DNA of 13,633 bases from Nitrospinae bacterium RIFCSPLOWO2_12_FULL_45_22 (GTDB taxonomy: Bacteria > 2-12-FULL-45-22): the NCBI GenBank assembly GCA_001803565.1, contig MHDQ01000085.1, positions 1 to 13,633 on the forward strand, read 5' to 3'. The notes under the pieces were generated by a model that had not been told where the DNA came from, did not search any database, and saw nothing but the letters and a program-made list of their open reading frames with translations. Positions 1-6,687 of the stretch are shown piece after piece (position 1 is the first letter of the stretch; every line of letters starts with the position of its first letter). Position numbers and translations under genes: made by a program.

Positions 1-2
1 AT

Positions 3-377
3 CTGATAGCTGCCAGCATGGGTTCTGAGCTGGAAATGGTTAGTATCCCATTTGATCTGGCCCGCCCCAGCCGACCTTATACGGGGAGGAGTCACCATGA
101 AGTGCTGGATATCAACAAAATCCAAACACAATTGGGATATAAGGATATAGTAGACTGCGAGGAAGCCATACGCAGAACTGTTTCATGGTATCTTACCAAC
201 CGCCCCGAGCCAGGCGGAGAAGTGGAAAGGCAATTGGGAGATTCCTTTGATTACGATATTGAAGATAGGGTCATTCAAGAGTATCGAGACTTTTTGGCGC
301 CGGCACGGGAGCGGGTGGCAACAGGGTTTAAATATCGCCATCCTTACCCACATCCCAAAACGCAAGAAAATAAATAG
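3..377 (+). CDS. NAD-dependent epimerase/dehydratase family protein, C-terminal part (5' truncated by window edge)
   Basis: The reading frame is open to the left edge (codons from base 3 read LIAAS before the first Met at 18), so this is the last ~124 codons of a longer gene. The sequence fits the substrate-binding tail of extended short-chain dehydrogenases/epimerases. A SHHEVLDINKIQTQLGYKD segment matches the usual 'D..K...LGY.D' block, and it is followed by EEAIRRTVSWYLTNRPEPGG, the typical 'eal..tv.wy' helix. The Rossmann half with the GxxGxxG and YxxxK motifs lies outside the window, so substrate and cofactor cannot be read. It converges on the mutase operon and shares a terminator with it. 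Whether it belongs to the same pathway is unknown. Family assignment is fairly secure; the specific function is not. Confidence 0.72.
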   Translation: MIAASMGSELEMVSIPFDLARPSRPYTGRSHHEVLDINKIQTQLGYKDIVDCEEAIRRTVSWYLTNRPEPGGEVERQLGDSFDYDIEDRVIQEYRDFLAPARERVATGFKYRHPYPHPKTQENK

Positions 378-415
378 AATAAACCCTCATGCCCCTTGGG
401 ATATGAGGGTTTATT
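378..415. terminator. bidirectional rho-independent terminator
   Basis: Perfect 13-bp inverted repeat (AATAAACCCTCAT at 378-390, its complement at 403-415) with a 12-nt loop that holds a further CCC/GGG pairing. The A-rich and T-rich ends of the stem give a U-tract in both directions. It starts right after the stop of the plus-strand dehydratase gene, and its other arm overlaps the TAA stop of the minus-strand B12-subunit gene. It therefore serves both convergent transcripts. Confidence 0.85.
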
Positions 416-800
416 TTGAATCCTCAACACAGGAAACGATATCCTGAATCCTGGTGCCGGGGGTAAAGACTTCTCTTACCCCCATGCCTTTTATAAGGGA
501 TATCATACTGGGAGGAATAATGCCTCCTACGATGACTTTAATATCGGGGACTCCTCTCTCCTTTAATAGGCTCATTAATCGGCCCACAAGGATATCTGGC
601 GCACCATCCATGATGCGATAGCCTATGAAGTCTACATCTTCCTCTACAGCAGTATCTACAATCTCCCGCGGTATTTGATACCCTCCAAGGACTACCTCTA
701 TCCCGGCTTCCTGTAATCCCTTGGCCACTACATAATACCCTGTGGAGTGTCCTAAAGAATCCATAACGAGAAGCACGCGTATCTTCTTCTGGTTACTCAA
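411..800 (-). CDS. cobalamin (B12)-binding small subunit of an acyl-CoA mutase, divergent
   Basis: 129 aa, the size of the stand-alone B12-binding subunits of two-component acyl-CoA mutases (isobutyryl-CoA, 2-hydroxyisobutyryl-CoA and archaeal methylmalonyl-CoA mutases). The fold is clear: first strand IRVLLVMDS, then GHSTG (residues 17-21), the central VDFIG strand (56-60) and the VGGIIPP loop (91-97) that holds the nucleotide tail. The lower-ligand His18 of the DxHxxG motif and Gly21 are present. The Asp two residues before the His is Leu16, the Lys of the Lys-Asp-His triad is Val12, and the SxL motif reads Arg62-Ile-Met64. The start is TTG, supported by GGAGG six bases upstream and no better in-frame start. 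It is the last gene of the operon, 58 bp after the large subunit, and should form the mutase with it. It could also act as a B12-carrier protein for another partner. Confidence 0.85.
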   Translation of the reverse strand: MSNQKKIRVLLVMDSLGHSTGYYVVAKGLQEAGIEVVLGGYQIPREIVDTAVEEDVDFIGYRIMDGAPDILVGRLMSLLKERGVPDIKVIVGGIIPPSMISLIKGMGVREVFTPGTRIQDIVSCVEDSK

Positions 801-858
801 TCGGCTCCTCCCTTTAGCTAGTTAAATAGACCCTTGAATCTAACCGATTATATTCTGC

Positions 859-2526
859 TTACATGCCAAAGAACTTACCACCGAACCGGGACAGATCCAA
901 AGACCCAAAGACTTCCTTTCTGATCTGAACGATCTCTCCGATGCTCAAATATGCCTTTACGGCCTCTATCATAGGTTCAATGATGTTTACCCGGCTCCGG
1001 TATGCCTGAGCCAACATCTTTTTGGCTGCTTCTACTTTCTTTGGGTCTCTTTCTCGCTTAACCTTTTCCAGCCGGGCAATCTGACGGTCCCGCCAGCCCG
1101 GATCGTACTCCTGCAATTTTACGCTATGTGCAGGGACAGATTCTTCCTCTTCCATGACAAATCTATTCACCCCTACTAACACCCTTTCCCCATTATCAAT
1201 AGCCCGTTGCCGCTGATATCCGGCCTCATCCGCTTCTTCCTCCATATATCTAAAGGCCCTTTCTGGACTCAAACGGTTAAGGTAGTCCAAAATCTCCCTG
1301 GCCTGTTCCTCCAATTGATTTGTCAGAGTCTCTACGCAATAAGACCCACCCAGGGGGTCTAAAACCTTTGCTATCCCTGTTTCATAGAAGATAATCTGCT
1401 GCGTCCGAATGGAAAGGGTAGCGGAAGCCTCGGTAGGTATGGCCAACGCCTCATCGAAAGAGTTAACGGAGAGGGATTGCGCCCCACCGAGAATCGCAGC
1501 CAGCGCATGGATAGTGGAACGAATAAGGTTATTATAGGGCTGTTGAGCGGTCAAGTTTAGGGCTGTAGTCTGGACATGAAACCGCATTAGCCAGGACCTG
1601 GGGTCCTTAGCCCCCATATCTTCCCGCATGAGTCGAGCCCACACTCTCCGCATGGCTCGATATTTCGCCACCTCTTCTAAAAATTCGTTCTCTGCGCTCA
1701 GGAAGAAAGAGACTCGTGGAGCAACCTCGTCCACTCCTAATCCACGGGCCATTGCTGACTTTATTGTATAAAGCCCAAGATAAAGTCCAAAGGCAATCTC
1801 CTGCAGAGCAGATACCCCTTGATCTCGAATATTCCTGACTGAGATGCTCGTATGATTCCATAAAGGAAGGTTCTTAGAACAGTACTCAATAATATCAATC
1901 GTGCCGTTCCCTTCGAACCGCGGTCCTTCTCCGCCAGGAATTACGCAATTCTGAATGGTACCCCGCAACTTTGCCAGCTCTATCTTTCTGCGCTGGGCTT
2001 CAGCCAGGATCATAGCAAAAACCGGGATGGAGCAGCCAATCTGGTTGATACTAATCTTCTCCATATCAATACCCGCAAAGAGGGTCTCAATATCAGCCAG
2101 GGAATCAATCCATACTCCTCCACGGCCCAGCATCCCCAGGGAACGTTCATCACTAGACTCATAGGGATCATACCCCATACCACAGACACTAAAGCCGGTC
2201 TGCCCTTGTTCAAACAGGTGTTTTAATCGCTCATTGGTCTCTTCAGCCGTCCCTATCCCCACTACTTGTCTAATAGTCCACTCTTTAGTCTGGTAACCGG
2301 TTGGTGTTACTCCCTGGGTAAAGGGATATACTCCTGGAAAACCAATATCTTTCAAATAATCAACCTTAGTTATATCCAGAGGGGTATAAACCATTTTCAA
2401 TGGAATACCGGAAACAGTTGTTTCTTCTAACTCCTTTTCGCCATATTTTTTGAGGATATGCTCTATCAGTCTTTCATACTCCTTCTTTGCCTGCTCAATC
2501 TCTGCCAGGACTTCTTCGTTAAACAC
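859..2526 (-). CDS. methylmalonyl-CoA-mutase-like large (catalytic) subunit, divergent active site
   Basis: 555 aa, the usual length of separate large subunits (TIM barrel only, no B12 domain). Family landmarks in order: PGVYPFTQGVTPTGY (64-78), WTIRQ (83-87), GTAEETNERLKHLFEQGQTG (92-111), LRGTIQN (187-193), APRVSFF (269-275), RFHVQTT (315-321), LTAQQPYNN (325-333), LGGAQSL (346-352) and DPLGGSYCVE (390-399). Family enzymes use adenosylcobalamin radicals to rearrange acyl-CoA carbon skeletons. Several substrate-pocket positions differ from the Propionibacterium enzyme. Tyr89 is kept (Tyr78), but Tyr243-His244 is Arg231-Asn232, and the loop that carries Arg207 is about seven residues shorter (194-207). 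The start is GTG with AGGAGG at good spacing. It lies 114 bp after the CoA-transferase and 58 bp before the B12 subunit, all co-directional. A true methylmalonyl-CoA mutase is unlikely; an acyl-CoA mutase of unknown substrate is the best call. Confidence 0.88.
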   Translation of the reverse strand: MFNEEVLAEIEQAKKEYERLIEHILKKYGEKELEETTVSGIPLKMVYTPLDITKVDYLKDIGFPGVYPFTQGVTPTGYQTKEWTIRQVVGIGTAEETNERLKHLFEQGQTGFSVCGMGYDPYESSDERSLGMLGRGGVWIDSLADIETLFAGIDMEKISINQIGCSIPVFAMILAEAQRRKIELAKLRGTIQNCVIPGGEGPRFEGNGTIDIIEYCSKNLPLWNHTSISVRNIRDQGVSALQEIAFGLYLGLYTIKSAMARGLGVDEVAPRVSFFLSAENEFLEEVAKYRAMRRVWARLMREDMGAKDPRSWLMRFHVQTTALNLTAQQPYNNLIRSTIHALAAILGGAQSLSVNSFDEALAIPTEASATLSIRTQQIIFYETGIAKVLDPLGGSYCVETLTNQLEEQAREILDYLNRLSPERAFRYMEEEADEAGYQRQRAIDNGERVLVGVNRFVMEEEESVPAHSVKLQEYDPGWRDRQIARLEKVKRERDPKKVEAAKKMLAQAYRSRVNIIEPMIEAVKAYLSIGEIVQIRKEVFGSLDLSRFGGKFFGM

Positions 2527-2640
2527 CGCTTACCCTCCTTATTCATCTTTATCCAATCGGGCTTATATCAAGAAATATGTGGATGCATCTTGAGAAATTA
2601 AAGGTCAACTGCAGCTATTCGCGAAAAGGTTACCAGAGTA

Positions 2641-5136
2641 TTATATTATTCCCTTAGTTTTCAATCCAGCCATTTCCTCAACGCTATATCCCAGAACTTC
2701 AGTATAAATTTCGTGGTTATGCTGTCCGAGTATCGGGGCACCCTTTATAATATACTCGGGCATCGAAGAAAATCTGGGAAAGACGCCCTGGACTTTCACA
2801 GGACCCATTACCGGGTCTTCAACCTCAATAATTGCTCTTCGGGCTTTATAGTGGGGGTCGTTAAAAATGTCCTTAACATTATTAATGGGACTAACAGGAA
2901 CTCCGGCATTAACCATTATTTCTACCACCTCGTCCAGATTATAACCCCCAACCCATTCTGCTATAAGAGCATGGAGCATATCGGCATTTTCTACCCTACC
3001 TTTCATGTCCTGATACTGAGGATCATTGGGTAAGTCTTCTCTTCCAATAACCCGGGAAAGCCTTTCGAAGAACTTATCGGTAGGGGCCTCAATAGCTACC
3101 CAGCATCCATCCTTGGTTTTAAAATGCCCTGCAGGGGCAATATTCATATAGTGGCTTCCGTTGCGGGACCTTATAATACCAAGCTTATCATACGCTACCA
3201 CGGTATATTCCAGAAGGCGAAATATAGACTCATAAAGGGAGATATCAACCCATTGCCCCGTTCCTGTTTCCTCTACATCTCTATAGTAAAGGGCAATCAT
3301 AGTAGCAAGGGCATTGGTTATCGCGGTTATATAATCGCCCAGGATCAAACCCGGCCGTATAGGTGGGGCATCAGGCTCGCCAGTCAGATATACAAAACCC
3401 CCTGCCCCTAAACCGACTATATCATACCCGGGTTTATATCTATAGGGACCGGTCTCACCAAAGGTTGTAACCCGGATCAAGATTATCCGGGGATTGATCT
3501 TCTGTAGTTCATCATAGCCAAGGTTCCACTTTTCTAATACCCCAGCACGAAAATCTGTTAATACGATATCTGATATTTTCACCAGACGCTTTACCATCTC
3601 TTGGCCTTCTTTGGACTTCAAATTCAAAGTGATGGATTTTTTACCCCGACCTTCCACCGTCCAAAAAAAACCAGAATCTTTATAGAATGGCCCTACATTA
3701 CGCAAGAGCATTTTCTTGCCCGTAGGCTCTTCGATCTTTATTACCTCGGCACCAAATTCCCCTAATATTGTGGTTCCTATAGGACCCGCGCCGGATGAGC
3801 CGAGGTCCAAAATCCTTATCCCTTCCAATGGCCGTCTTAATCCATTTTCTCCTTTGCCGAGCTCCTTATCTTTACTTATTACCCCTTTATTCGTTCCATT
3901 AGAAACTCTTTTATTATCTTTGGGGATAGGGAAGGGAATCACTATTTGTTCCCGAAAAAGGGTTTCTATCTGCTCTGGGCTATAACCTAAAAGGTCGCAG
4001 AATATTTCCTGATTATGACAACCTAAAGGTGGGCCGCTCCATCTCACTCGGCCTGGTGTTAAGGAGAAGTGGGGGCTTATCCCCTGCATCTTTGCCTTCC
4101 CGATATCTGGGTCTTCCACTTCAATAATATTCCCCCGGGCAATATAGTGGGCGTCAGAGAAGATATTGTCTATAGAATAAATAGGACCGACAGGGACTTC
4201 ATTTTCCTCCATAATACTGAGGACTTCGGCTAAGAGATGATCCTTTACCCAATCCCTTAGAATGTTATTAATGGCATCAGTATTTTTGCACCGCGACTCA
4301 TTATCTTTGAACCTGTCATCCACTATAAGCTCTTCCCGCCCTATTGCCTTAGCTAGCCTGGCAAAGATGTGGTCTATAGGCGCTCCTAGAAAAACCCAAT
4401 TCCCATCGCTGGTCTCAAAGGTATCTATAGGAGCAACGAATAAAAAGCGATTACCGGTCCGTTCTTTGACTAATCCCAGCTTATCGAAAAGAGGGACATT
4501 GTTTTCATATAGCCGAAACAGTGCCTCATACATCGCAACATCTATCCATTGTCCCATTCCGGTTTTTTTTCGATGATAGATGGCCAAAAGGGTTGCCAGG
4601 CCATTGAACAATCCCGCAATGTAAGCACCGGCACTCACGCCTGTCCTCAATGGGGCACCACCTTCATAGCCAGTAAGATATGAGAGGCCACTCATAGCCG
4701 AAGCTACCATATCATATCCTGGACGATCTCTATATGGTCCATCTTGGCCAAAGGCAGATACCGACACCAGAATTATCTTGGGATTAATCCTTTTAAGCTC
4801 CTCATATCCTAATTTCCAGGCATCTAAGGTGCCCGGCCGGAAGCTCTCTACCACTACATCAACGACGGCTACCAGGTCTCTGATGATGTTTTGTCCTGCG
4901 CTTTTACTTATATCTATGGTTATAGATTTTTTATTCCTCCCATCCACTACCCACCATAACGATTTGTCTTTATAGAAAGGTGGCAAATTCCTCAATATAT
5001 CGCCTTTTTGTGGCTGTTCAACTTTAATAACTTCTGCCCCGAAATCAGCTAAGATAGTGGGTCCAAAGCCACCTGCCAGCCCATTCCCCATTTCTAAGAC
5101 CCTTAATCCTGCTAAAGGTAATTTATTTGCCGTCAT
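2641..5136 (-). CDS. fused tandem class III (CaiB/BaiF) CoA-transferase
   Basis: 831 aa, two complete CaiB/BaiF units in one chain: residues ~7-395 and ~436-831, joined by a Lys/Gly/Asn-rich linker (~397-435). Each repeats the family signature: LADFGAEVIKVEQP at 29-42 and LGEFGAEVIKIEEP at 458-471, FGQDGPYRDRPGYD and FGETGPYRYKPGYD, then TGxGQWxD. Class III transferases move CoA between carboxylic acids through an Asp-bound anhydride. The catalytic Asp is present in half 2 (Asp601, GDYITA) but is Ala171 in half 1 (GAYIAG), so one active and one structural half are expected. This recalls two-subunit transferases such as BbsEF of anaerobic toluene degradation. ATG start with GAGGAGG eight bases upstream. 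First gene of the operon with the mutase, and probably the step that makes the mutase substrate. The acid and the CoA donor cannot be read from sequence. Confidence 0.9.
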   Translation of the reverse strand: MTANKLPLAGLRVLEMGNGLAGGFGPTILADFGAEVIKVEQPQKGDILRNLPPFYKDKSLWWVVDGRNKKSITIDISKSAGQNIIRDLVAVVDVVVESFRPGTLDAWKLGYEELKRINPKIILVSVSAFGQDGPYRDRPGYDMVASAMSGLSYLTGYEGGAPLRTGVSAGAYIAGLFNGLATLLAIYHRKKTGMGQWIDVAMYEALFRLYENNVPLFDKLGLVKERTGNRFLFVAPIDTFETSDGNWVFLGAPIDHIFARLAKAIGREELIVDDRFKDNESRCKNTDAINNILRDWVKDHLLAEVLSIMEENEVPVGPIYSIDNIFSDAHYIARGNIIEVEDPDIGKAKMQGISPHFSLTPGRVRWSGPPLGCHNQEIFCDLLGYSPEQIETLFREQIVIPFPIPKDNKRVSNGTNKGVISKDKELGKGENGLRRPLEGIRILDLGSSGAGPIGTTILGEFGAEVIKIEEPTGKKMLLRNVGPFYKDSGFFWTVEGRGKKSITLNLKSKEGQEMVKRLVKISDIVLTDFRAGVLEKWNLGYDELQKINPRIILIRVTTFGETGPYRYKPGYDIVGLGAGGFVYLTGEPDAPPIRPGLILGDYITAITNALATMIALYYRDVEETGTGQWVDISLYESIFRLLEYTVVAYDKLGIIRSRNGSHYMNIAPAGHFKTKDGCWVAIEAPTDKFFERLSRVIGREDLPNDPQYQDMKGRVENADMLHALIAEWVGGYNLDEVVEIMVNAGVPVSPINNVKDIFNDPHYKARRAIIEVEDPVMGPVKVQGVFPRFSSMPEYIIKGAPILGQHNHEIYTEVLGYSVEEMAGLKTKGII

Positions 5137-5190
5137 CTTATGGGCCTCCTCTTTTTAATAGCCAAATCAAGGTTATAAATGTTATAGATG

Positions 5191-5217
5191 AAAAAATCGC
5201 CAGATATGCGCAGGCAA
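5191..5217 (-). promoter_or_regulatory. possible attenuator hairpin in the leader of the mutase operon
   Basis: Read on the minus strand, TTGCC (5217-5213) can pair with GGCGA (5201-5197) across an 11-nt loop and is followed at once by six T. The stem is short (5 bp, one G-T pair). It lies between the promoter and the start of the CoA-transferase gene, where a terminator would act as an attenuator. Weak evidence. Confidence 0.25.
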
Positions 5218-5316
5218 CAAGAAGATGAGGCGTATTATGTGGGCTATCAGGACTTGCCTGGATCAGGGAAGCTCAGCATCAGTTAGTCGCTAGAATTCTG
5301 AACCAATTCAGGCAGA

Positions 5317-5345
5317 AGAATAGTGTAATTCTTTTGGCCTGTCAA
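5317..5345 (-). promoter_or_regulatory. sigma70-type promoter for the CoA-transferase/mutase operon
   Basis: On the minus strand a consensus -35 box TTGACA (5345-5340), a 17-bp spacer and a -10 box TATTCT (5322-5317, 4 of 6 consensus). Transcription would start near 5310, giving a leader of roughly 170 nt before the ATG at 5136. This is the best promoter match I found in the window. Confidence 0.6.
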
Positions 5346-5390
5346 CAAATTTTTCTCTTGATATTTCCCAAAAATTTCAGAAAAATAGGA

Positions 5391-5444
5391 CACCTTCTAT
5401 TTTCCCATTAATTTGTTGGCTAACAAAAATTTGAGTAGAAGGTG
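5391..5444. promoter_or_regulatory. nested inverted repeats, candidate operator for the divergent genes
   Basis: Outer perfect 9-bp repeat CACCTTCTA (5391-5399) and TAGAAGGTG (5436-5444), enclosing an inner 6-bp repeat TTTGTT-GGCT-AACAAA (5412-5427). The site lies upstream of the minus-operon promoter. It overlaps a weak plus-strand candidate promoter (TTGTTG, 17 bp, TAGAAG) for the racemase-like gene. A dimeric repressor or activator could control both transcripts here. No regulator gene is present in the window to pair with it. Confidence 0.4.
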
Positions 5445-5493
5445 ATGAAGAGATAAAGTGAATAGTCGGAACAATTTTGCGGGAGGGAGCTAA

Positions 5494-6657
5494 ATGACTG
5501 CTTATTTACAGGATATAAGGGTTATAGATTTCTCTATCATGTTACCCGGGCCTTATTGTAGTATGCTCTTAGGGGATCTAGGTGCCGAGGTAATAAAGAT
5601 TGAGCAACCACCGGACGGAGACCCTGCCAGGATAATGATCCCGGGTTATTTCGAAAGTCTGAACCGGAATAAAAAGAGCCTGACTTTGGATCTCAAATCC
5701 GTACCGGGTAAGGAGATATTCTGTCAGCTTATTCGCTCGGCCGATATTCTTTTGGAAGGATTCCGGGGTGGGGTACTTAAACGACTCGGCTTTGGTTATG
5801 ATCAACTGCTCCAGATAAACCCCAGGATAGTCTTTTGCTCTATAGCCGGTTATGGTCAGGATAGTCCTTGGGCGAGCAGACCCGGGCATGATATCAACTA
5901 CCAGGGGGTAGCAGGGGTATTAAGTCTGAGTGGGGCACCTGATGGCCCGCCAGATTATACCATCGGAGTAGCCGCAGCAGACCTTACTGCTAGCTTATTT
6001 GCCCTCTCTTCTATTATAGCGGCCCTGTTTCATAGAGAAAAGACCGGGAAGGGCAATTGCATTGAAGTAGCTATCGCGGATGTAGCAGTATCCTTGATGT
6101 CTAACCGGATAGGAGAATTTTTTGCCCGAGGAAAACCATCTAAGAGCCAGCAGATGGGTAGGGCTGCTGCTGGGGTCTTTGAGACTAAAGATGGTAAATA
6201 TATCACGCTGGCGGCTGCGGAAGAACATTTCTGGAAGAGGTTATGTCAGGTTCTTGATCTAAAGGAGCTGAGCCAGGACCAAAGATTCTCTTCCACCCTG
6301 AATAGGAGTAAGTATCGCAAAGAGATCAATGAGCGTTTAGCAGAAGTATTTCGGACCCGGGAACAAAAGGAATGGTCAAATATATTAGAAAAGGCCGATT
6401 TACCGTGGGGGCCGGTAAACACCATCGAAGACCTCCCCAATGACCCGTATATCTCGTCTCGGCAATTAGTCCTCCCTCAAGAACACCCTTCATTGGGGAA
6501 TATATGGCAGGTCGCCTTCCCGGTAAAATTCCTCTCGGAACAACCTGAGATTAAACACCCGGCCCCCTCTTTAGGGCAACATAACCGGGAAATCCTGAAT
6601 TCATTAGGATACAGAGATGAAGATATGGCAATCTTTAAAGAGGAAAAAATTATTTAG
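5494..6657 (+). CDS. CaiB/BaiF family protein, alpha-methylacyl-CoA racemase-like
   Basis: 387 aa, single CaiB/BaiF unit. GDLGAEVIKIEQP (27-39), LNRNKKSLTLDLKS (56-69) and GYGQDSPWASRPGHDINYQG (119-138) are family blocks. The GHDINY motif puts a His (132) where racemases of the AMACR/MCR group have theirs. Asp163 (AADLTA) and Glu243 (AAEEHFW) align with the other two catalytic residues (His126, Asp156, Glu241 in the Mycobacterium enzyme). That points to epimerising the alpha carbon of a 2-methyl-branched acyl-CoA rather than CoA transfer, though Asp163 is also the position used by transferases. ATG start preceded by GGGAGGGAG. It is divergent from the transferase/mutase operon and shares its regulatory region, so it may supply the right stereoisomer to the mutase. 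A plain CoA-transferase is the main alternative. Confidence 0.85.
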   Translation: MTAYLQDIRVIDFSIMLPGPYCSMLLGDLGAEVIKIEQPPDGDPARIMIPGYFESLNRNKKSLTLDLKSVPGKEIFCQLIRSADILLEGFRGGVLKRLGFGYDQLLQINPRIVFCSIAGYGQDSPWASRPGHDINYQGVAGVLSLSGAPDGPPDYTIGVAAADLTASLFALSSIIAALFHREKTGKGNCIEVAIADVAVSLMSNRIGEFFARGKPSKSQQMGRAAAGVFETKDGKYITLAAAEEHFWKRLCQVLDLKELSQDQRFSSTLNRSKYRKEINERLAEVFRTREQKEWSNILEKADLPWGPVNTIEDLPNDPYISSRQLVLPQEHPSLGNIWQVAFPVKFLSEQPEIKHPAPSLGQHNREILNSLGYRDEDMAIFKEEKII

Positions 6658-6661
6658 AGCG

Positions 6662-6679
6662 AGCAATAATTGCTTTTTT
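6662..6679 (+). terminator. short terminator-like hairpin after the racemase-like gene
   Basis: AGCAA (6662-6666) pairs with TTGCT (6670-6674) around a 3-nt loop, followed by five T. It sits five bases after the TAG stop, between two convergent genes. The stem is short, so efficiency is uncertain. Confidence 0.45.
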
Positions 6680-6687
6680 ATCTTTAC

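Larger units (their letters stand above)
5137..5493. other. divergent intergenic regulatory region
   Basis: 357 bp between the divergent CoA-transferase operon and the racemase-like gene. It is AT-rich and holds a promoter for the minus operon, a nested pair of inverted repeats on the racemase side and a leader of about 170 nt for the minus operon. I saw no cobalamin-riboswitch B12-box in that leader. A 32-codon open frame on the plus strand (5188-5286) has no ribosome binding site and is not called. Confidence 0.6.

Noticed and set aside
859-2526. Calling the mutase pair a standard methylmalonyl-CoA mutase
   Set aside because: Tyr243/His244 and the Arg207 loop are not conserved, and the B12 subunit lacks the DxHxxG Asp, so the specific name would be misleading.
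5188-5286. 32-codon plus-strand ORF MKKSPDMRRQQEDEAYYVGY...
   Set aside because: No ribosome binding site, no recognisable homology, and it lies antisense within the leader of the minus operon.
5137-5316. Cobalamin riboswitch in the leader of the B12-dependent operon
   Set aside because: No B12-box or matching multi-helix arrangement could be seen in the minus-strand leader.
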